Assembly (NCBI GenBank): GCA_030760725.1
Contig: JASWHV010000013.1
Coordinates: 37,792,699-37,856,698, forward strand
Length of the DNA stretch: 64,000 nt
Reading direction: 5' to 3'
Source of the DNA: Neostapfia colusana
Lineage: Eukaryota > Streptophyta > Magnoliopsida > Poales > Poaceae
The position numbers and the translations under genes are program-made. Every line of letters starts with the position of its first letter. The first letter of the stretch is position 1. This document shows, piece after piece, positions 59,964-64,000 of the stretch. The notes under the pieces were generated by a model. That model made no database searches. It saw only the letters and a program-made list of their open reading frames with translations, and was not told the origin of the DNA.

Positions 59964-60453
59964 GGCGAAAGAGGGTGCAAGGGCAGGAGAGCCGGGGCGC
60001 AAGAGTTCAAGGGAAGTACGAGTGCAATGCGAAGGGAAGCCGCAATGCGGGTGAGATCCCCTTTTAAAACTTTCCAGGGATGGTTCGGGGTAATTCAAAA
60101 ACCTCCGGAAACATCGCGTCGGCGACCTCGTTGGCTCCGAGACCGGGCGCCGATGAAAGATGGACCCTAGTCACCCAACTGAAGCGGTGGGTCAAGGAGT
60201 CAGTCTCCTGAGAAGATGAGCCGGCATGGCACTTCGGCGGTTCCCGAAGAAAGCGCCGCAACGTGTAGAAGTGGCAGTCTTGGGAACCGCCGCAGTAAAA
60301 GCAACCATCAATTGAGCGCACGCTCCCACGATCCCGTGGCCGTTCATGCTCCGGCAGCGGTCAATTCGGGACTTAGAGGAAGTGCGCGGATCGGAAGAGA
60401 CGGAGGTCCCACCTCGGGCTCGCTATCTCCCCCGAGATGGGCCCGGGGGCCAC
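59964..60453 (-). promoter_or_regulatory. Upstream region of the aORF and 3' end of C
   Basis: On the minus strand GTTTTAAAAGGGG (TTTTAAAA at about 60062-60069) lies about 100 bp before the aORF ATG and could be its TATA element. 60290-60453 matches the end of D. The last block before the LTR, GATGGGCCCGGGGGCCAC, is conserved in D but is not a pure purine tract. Confidence 0.5.
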
Positions 60454-61548
60454 TGTCGGTACCTGAGATATGGGGTACCCCCGCGCACAGGGTAAAATGC
60501 CTAAGGAACTCGCCCTTCTCCGCAGGGAGAGCTCCGAAGGCGCCACGCGTCCGGCAGGGCCGGACCTCCCTCTCCTCAGAGGAGAGCTCCGGGCCCGCCA
60601 CGTGGCATACAGAAGCCGGACCTCCCCCTCCGCGGGAGAGAGGTCCGAAGGCGCCGCGTGTCCAGCGGGGCCGGACCTCCCTCTCCTCAGAGAAGAGCTC
60701 CGGGCCCGCCACGTGGCCAACAGAAGCCGAGCCTCTCCCTCCGCGGGGAGAGGTCCGGAGGCTCCATGTGCCCCGCGGGACTGACCCTTCTCTTCTCTTA
60801 GAAGGGCTCCGGGCCCGCCACATGGCAGCAGAGCGACGCTGCCTGCCCCGAGCGATAGGCAGCGGGCGTAAATACGCCCCATACCTTGCCCGTACAAGGT
60901 ATTCAAGGCCCGCGTCTTCCCAAGACGCAGAGACGCGGAGCACACTTCTGTTAGGTGCCGTTGCGCCCAGTCACATCACAGACTAGCCCGCGGTGTCAGA
61001 ACCTGTCAGCCAATAAACACCGCGACAAGACATCCCATGCCGCCCGCGCCGTCATCAACCACTACGACTAGCATGCGGCATGGGCAGGGCGGCAAGATGA
61101 AGACTCAGAAGCCTTCGGCCAGAGACAACTACCGGCATAACTGCAGATACGGTAGATAATAGACAATCTTCCCGGGACCAACTGTCGGGTCCCGGCTCCC
61201 CTTGTAAGCTGCCCGAGTCTTGGACTATAAAAGGCTCGGGTAGGCGTCGATAGCAAGGGTTCGCACTTTGCAACTCATACGCTAGCCATACACTCCCAAG
61301 CTGTAACTCACCCTCAAGCTCAGGCCTCCGGCCCCGAGCAGCAAGAAATACAGCGAGCTCCATAGCTCGCCGTGGACGTAGGGTTTTACGCTCCGGCGGC
61401 CTGAACCACGTAAAACTCACCGTGTCAAGCTCTCACTAACTCGTCCATCTAAGCAAGCTCTCCGCTAGAGACTAGCCCCACCGAAAAAAGAACCTCCGCG
61501 GGCTGCCCAGTGCAGGCGCGGGGGAAGTGTTGACTGAACACTTCGACA
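60454..61548 (+). repeat. 3' LTR of element C
   Basis: 1095 bp, followed by TGGCT (61549-61553). About 36 differences from the 5' LTR. Two of its G-boxes are mutated (CATGTG near 60765, CACATG near 60819). TATA at 61226-61232. Confidence 0.95.
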
Positions 61549-61861
61549 TGGCTGCTGCAATGAGATTTTCAGCACAACAGTTTTGAATTCCATTGTGTTG
61601 TTCTCATTTGAATTTTATTTTGAACAAATTGTTCCAAATCTGATTTTGTGATTTCTCACACATATGGGAACTTCCCATCTTTGTTTTAGACCCCTCTAGG
61701 GTTCCAAGTTTTCCAATAAACATTTGAACTTGTGTGAAGAAAACCCTCATGTGTGTTATCACATGTGGGGAAAAGTTTTAACAAGTCCCAAATTTCATAC
61801 ATATGAAACAAACTTTTGCAAACAAGTCTTTCTTTGTATTCAAAATTTTGAGACCTTTACA
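61549..61861 (-). repeat. Element A: start of its 3' LTR, right of C
   Basis: TGGCT is the duplication from C. The LTR of A begins on the minus strand at 61861 with TGTAAAGGTCTC and runs to 61554, then continues at 436. It resembles the start of the F LTR (TGTAAGGGCCTC). AT-rich U3, no gene. Confidence 0.85.
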
Positions 61862-61900
61862 TTCCTCCCCCTTAAAAGGAATCTCATCCCGAGATTCAAA
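61862..61900 (-). other. Polypurine tract and hairpin of A
   Basis: Minus strand AATCTCGGGATGAGATT followed by CCTTTTAAGGGGGAGGAA up to the LTR. The hairpin has one arm change compared with F. Confidence 0.82.
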
Positions 61901-61932
61901 AGAAGAACGAGACGGGAGGTAATTTACAAAGT

Positions 61933-64000
61933 TTATGACAAAAGCTCCGGATAGTTCTTGTGGACGTAATCTTCGGTTTCCCACGTCGCCTCTTCCGGGG
62001 TATGATTACTCCACAGGACTTTGTAAAACCTCAAAGTCCGGTTTCGGGTGATCCGGGTCCTTTCGTCGATAATCTGTATAGGTTGCTCGACGTAGGTGAT
62101 ATCCAGCTTCAACTCGTCGATGTCTTCGGTGCGGACGGCAGCGGTAAACTTGAGACACTTCCGCAGATGGGACACGTGAAATATGTCGTGAATACCGGCA
62201 AGGCTTGCCGGTAGTTCCAGCCGGTAGGCTACGTTTCCGCACTTCTCCATTATAGCAAACGGACCGATGAATCGAGGAGCAAGTTTCCCCTTGACACCAA
62301 ACCGATGAATACCCTTTATCGGAGACACACGAAGATACACGTGCTCTCCGACTTCGAAATGCAGCGGTCGACGTCTCTGGTCCGCGTAACTCTTTTGATG
62401 AGATTGGGCAGCTTTGAGGTTCTCTTGTATTATCCGAACTCTCTCTTCGGCTTCATTGACAAGATCAACCCCGACCGTTACTCGTTCACCGGATTCGCAC
62501 CAATTCAATGGTGTACGGCACTTCTGGCCGTATAGAGCTTCATATGTTGCCATTTTAATGCTCGTCTGATATCCGTTGTTGTACGAGAACTCTGCCAGCG
62601 GTAAGTGATCATCCCAGCTCTTACCGTGGTGGATGGCACATGCTCTTAGCATATCTTCCAGTATTTGATTCACCCTCTCAGTTTGCCCATCGGTTTGAGG
62701 GTGATACGCAGAGCTTCTAATCAACTTTGTTCCCAAGGATGCGTGTAGCTGCTCCCAGAAATGGGCTACGAACAGCGACCCTCTATCTGACACAATGGTG
62801 CGGGGAACTCCATGTAAGCACAAGATCCGTGCTATGTACAGCTCTGCATACTGCTTTGCGTTGTACCTAGTATGCACAGGGATGAAATGTGCTAATTTGG
62901 TTAACCGGTCCACAATTACCCGAATTGAATCATGGTTGTGGGAGGTCAACAGCAACCCGACTATGAAGTCCATACTCAAGTCTTCCCACTTCCATGCTGG
63001 TACTTGCAATGGCTGCAATAGGCCTGACTTCTTCATATGGTCGGCCTTGACTCTTCGACACGTATCACATTCCGAAACGTACTTTGCAACTTCACGTTTC
63101 ATACGTGTCCACCAAAACTTCTTCCGGAGATCTTGGTACATTTTATTACTGCCCGGGTGAATGGAAAACTTGGACAAATGAGCTTCATCCAAAATTTTCT
63201 TCCGTAATCCCATATCCCGGGGTACTACAATCCGGTCGTTGAACCACAAAGTACCTTCATCGTCCTTCCGGAAGCACTTCATTTTTCCGTTGTCTATCCT
63301 TCACCGTGTGTCAAACATACCCTTGTCTTTTCGTTGAGCTTCAATGATCTCCTCTCGGATGGTAGGAATGAGAGCGGGAGTATAGAGAGCTCCATATGGG
63401 ATGACACGGAGGCTTGGTTCGTCATCATTCATTTCAGCAATAGTTAGGTGATGGATATGCGCCTTACGACTGAGCGCATCGGCGACCACATTCGCCTTTC
63501 CTGGATGATAATGAATCTCAAGTTCATAATCTTTAATGAGCTCTAGCCATCTTCGTTGCCTCATGTTCAATTCTTTCTGAGTGAAGATGTACTTTAAGCT
63601 CTTGTGGTCGGTGTAGAGGTGTACAAGATTTCCGAGCAAGTAATGCCTCCACATTTTCAAAGCGAGGACCACGGCAGCTAACTCAAGATCATGAGTTGGA
63701 TAATGCTGCTCGTGACTTCTGAATTGATGAGATCCATAAGCGACCACTCATCTATCTTGCATCAGCACGCAGCCAAGACCAATGCCAGATGCATCGCAAT
63801 AGACGTCGAATGGCTTCGTCGTATCCGGCTGAGCAAGAACTGGGGCTGTTGTGAGATGCTTCACTAAAGTCTTGAAAGCTTGTTCACACGCAGCACCCCA
63901 CATAAATCTGGTGTTCTTCTTTAATAATTCCGTCATCGGTTTAGCGATGTTAGAGAAACCTGGAATAAACCTCTGGTAATAACCCGCTAAACCGAGGAAG
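61933..64000 (-). pseudogene. pol: pol of A: RNase H, integrase, chromodomain (runs off the window)
   Basis: Tekay/Del-type pol close to that of B. From the window edge: end of RT (MTELLKKN), RNase H (YCDASGIGLGCVLMQ), integrase zinc site (CDTCRRVKADH), core with DRGSLF and HPQTDGQTE, and chromodomain (EEATWETEDYV) to the stop at 61933. In-frame TGA stops at 63748-63750 and 63301-63303, both single-base changes with the frame kept. RT, protease and gag would lie beyond 64000. Confidence 0.92.

Larger units (their letters stand above)
437..61548 (+). mobile_element. Element C: Tat-lineage (Retand/RIRE2-like) Ty3/gypsy retrotransposon, nested host of B and D
   Basis: The two LTRs (437-1530 and 60454-61548) are in direct orientation. 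TGGCT duplications flank them at 432-436 and 61549-61553. Without the inserted B (and F) and D (and E), the element is about 11 kb. Order on the plus strand: LTR, primer site, gag, protease, broken RT/RNase H/integrase, 3' region with an antisense ORF, LTR. By eye the LTRs differ at about 36 of 1094 positions, which makes C the oldest of the five complete elements. It lacks most of RT and the integrase core and cannot encode its own movement. Confidence 0.93.

Noticed and set aside
1..64000. Host genes, tRNA genes, CRISPR arrays, bacterial operons
   Set aside because: Every stretch is accounted for by LTR-retrotransposon sequence. The primer sites resemble tRNA ends but are only 12-14-base complements.

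Overview
The window is intergenic repeat DNA from a large plant genome, almost certainly a grass (Poaceae). I see no host gene, tRNA, rRNA or satellite array. All 64 kb belong to six Ty3/gypsy LTR retrotransposons nested inside one another. Five of the six have both ends in the window, with TG...CA long terminal repeats (LTRs) and 5-bp target-site duplications (TSDs). Four have the Tekay/Del chromovirus layout (3.3-4.15 kb LTRs, initiator-Met-tRNA primer site, integrase with a C-terminal chromodomain). Two have the Tat/Retand/RIRE2 layout (1.1 kb LTRs, second RNase H, antisense ORF near the 3' end, no chromodomain). I use the letters A-F.

Layout. A (minus strand, chromovirus) is the outermost and runs off both ends: 1-436 and 61549-64000. 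C (plus, Tat-type, 437-61548, TSD TGGCT) sits in the LTR of A. B (plus, chromovirus, 3292-31644, TSD ATGAC) sits in the gag of C. F (minus, chromovirus, 5029-20454, TSD ATGAT) sits in the 5' LTR of B. D (minus, same family as C, 34622-56284, TSD ATTAC) sits between pol and the antisense ORF of C. E (plus, chromovirus, 39181-51567, TSD GTGCT) sits in the pol of D. LTR divergence counted by eye agrees with this order: C about 3.3%, D about 1.4%, B about 1.0%, E about 0.4%, F one difference in 4047 bp.

Genes. F looks intact: a single 1518-codon gag-pol frame plus a separate 314-codon ORF upstream of gag ('orf0'). E has an unrelated-looking 259-codon ORF in the same place, and a gag-pol with three breaks. 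B has lost orf0, gag, protease and the start of RT, yet has complete LTRs and a TSD, so it was probably mobilised in trans. C and D carry gag-protease and pol with damage. Both have the same in-frame UAG between protease and RT. C also keeps an intron-containing antisense ORF (aORF) of the putative gypsy-type transposon family.

The most interesting signal is inside the chromovirus LTRs. B, E and F each contain a small split reading frame whose second and third coding exons lie at matching places. All three show the same phase, the same GC-AG intron (about 1.03-1.09 kb) and similar acidic, Glu/Gln-rich peptides. In B (5' LTR) and E (3' LTR) a first exon starting Met-Ser-Phe and ending at a GTGAG donor joins in phase. 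Separately, all four orf0 and gag start codons in E and F lie directly behind a splice-acceptor-like sequence. Together these suggest that the elements express a spliced leader peptide and choose between orf0 and gag-pol by splicing. This is inferred from sequence alone.
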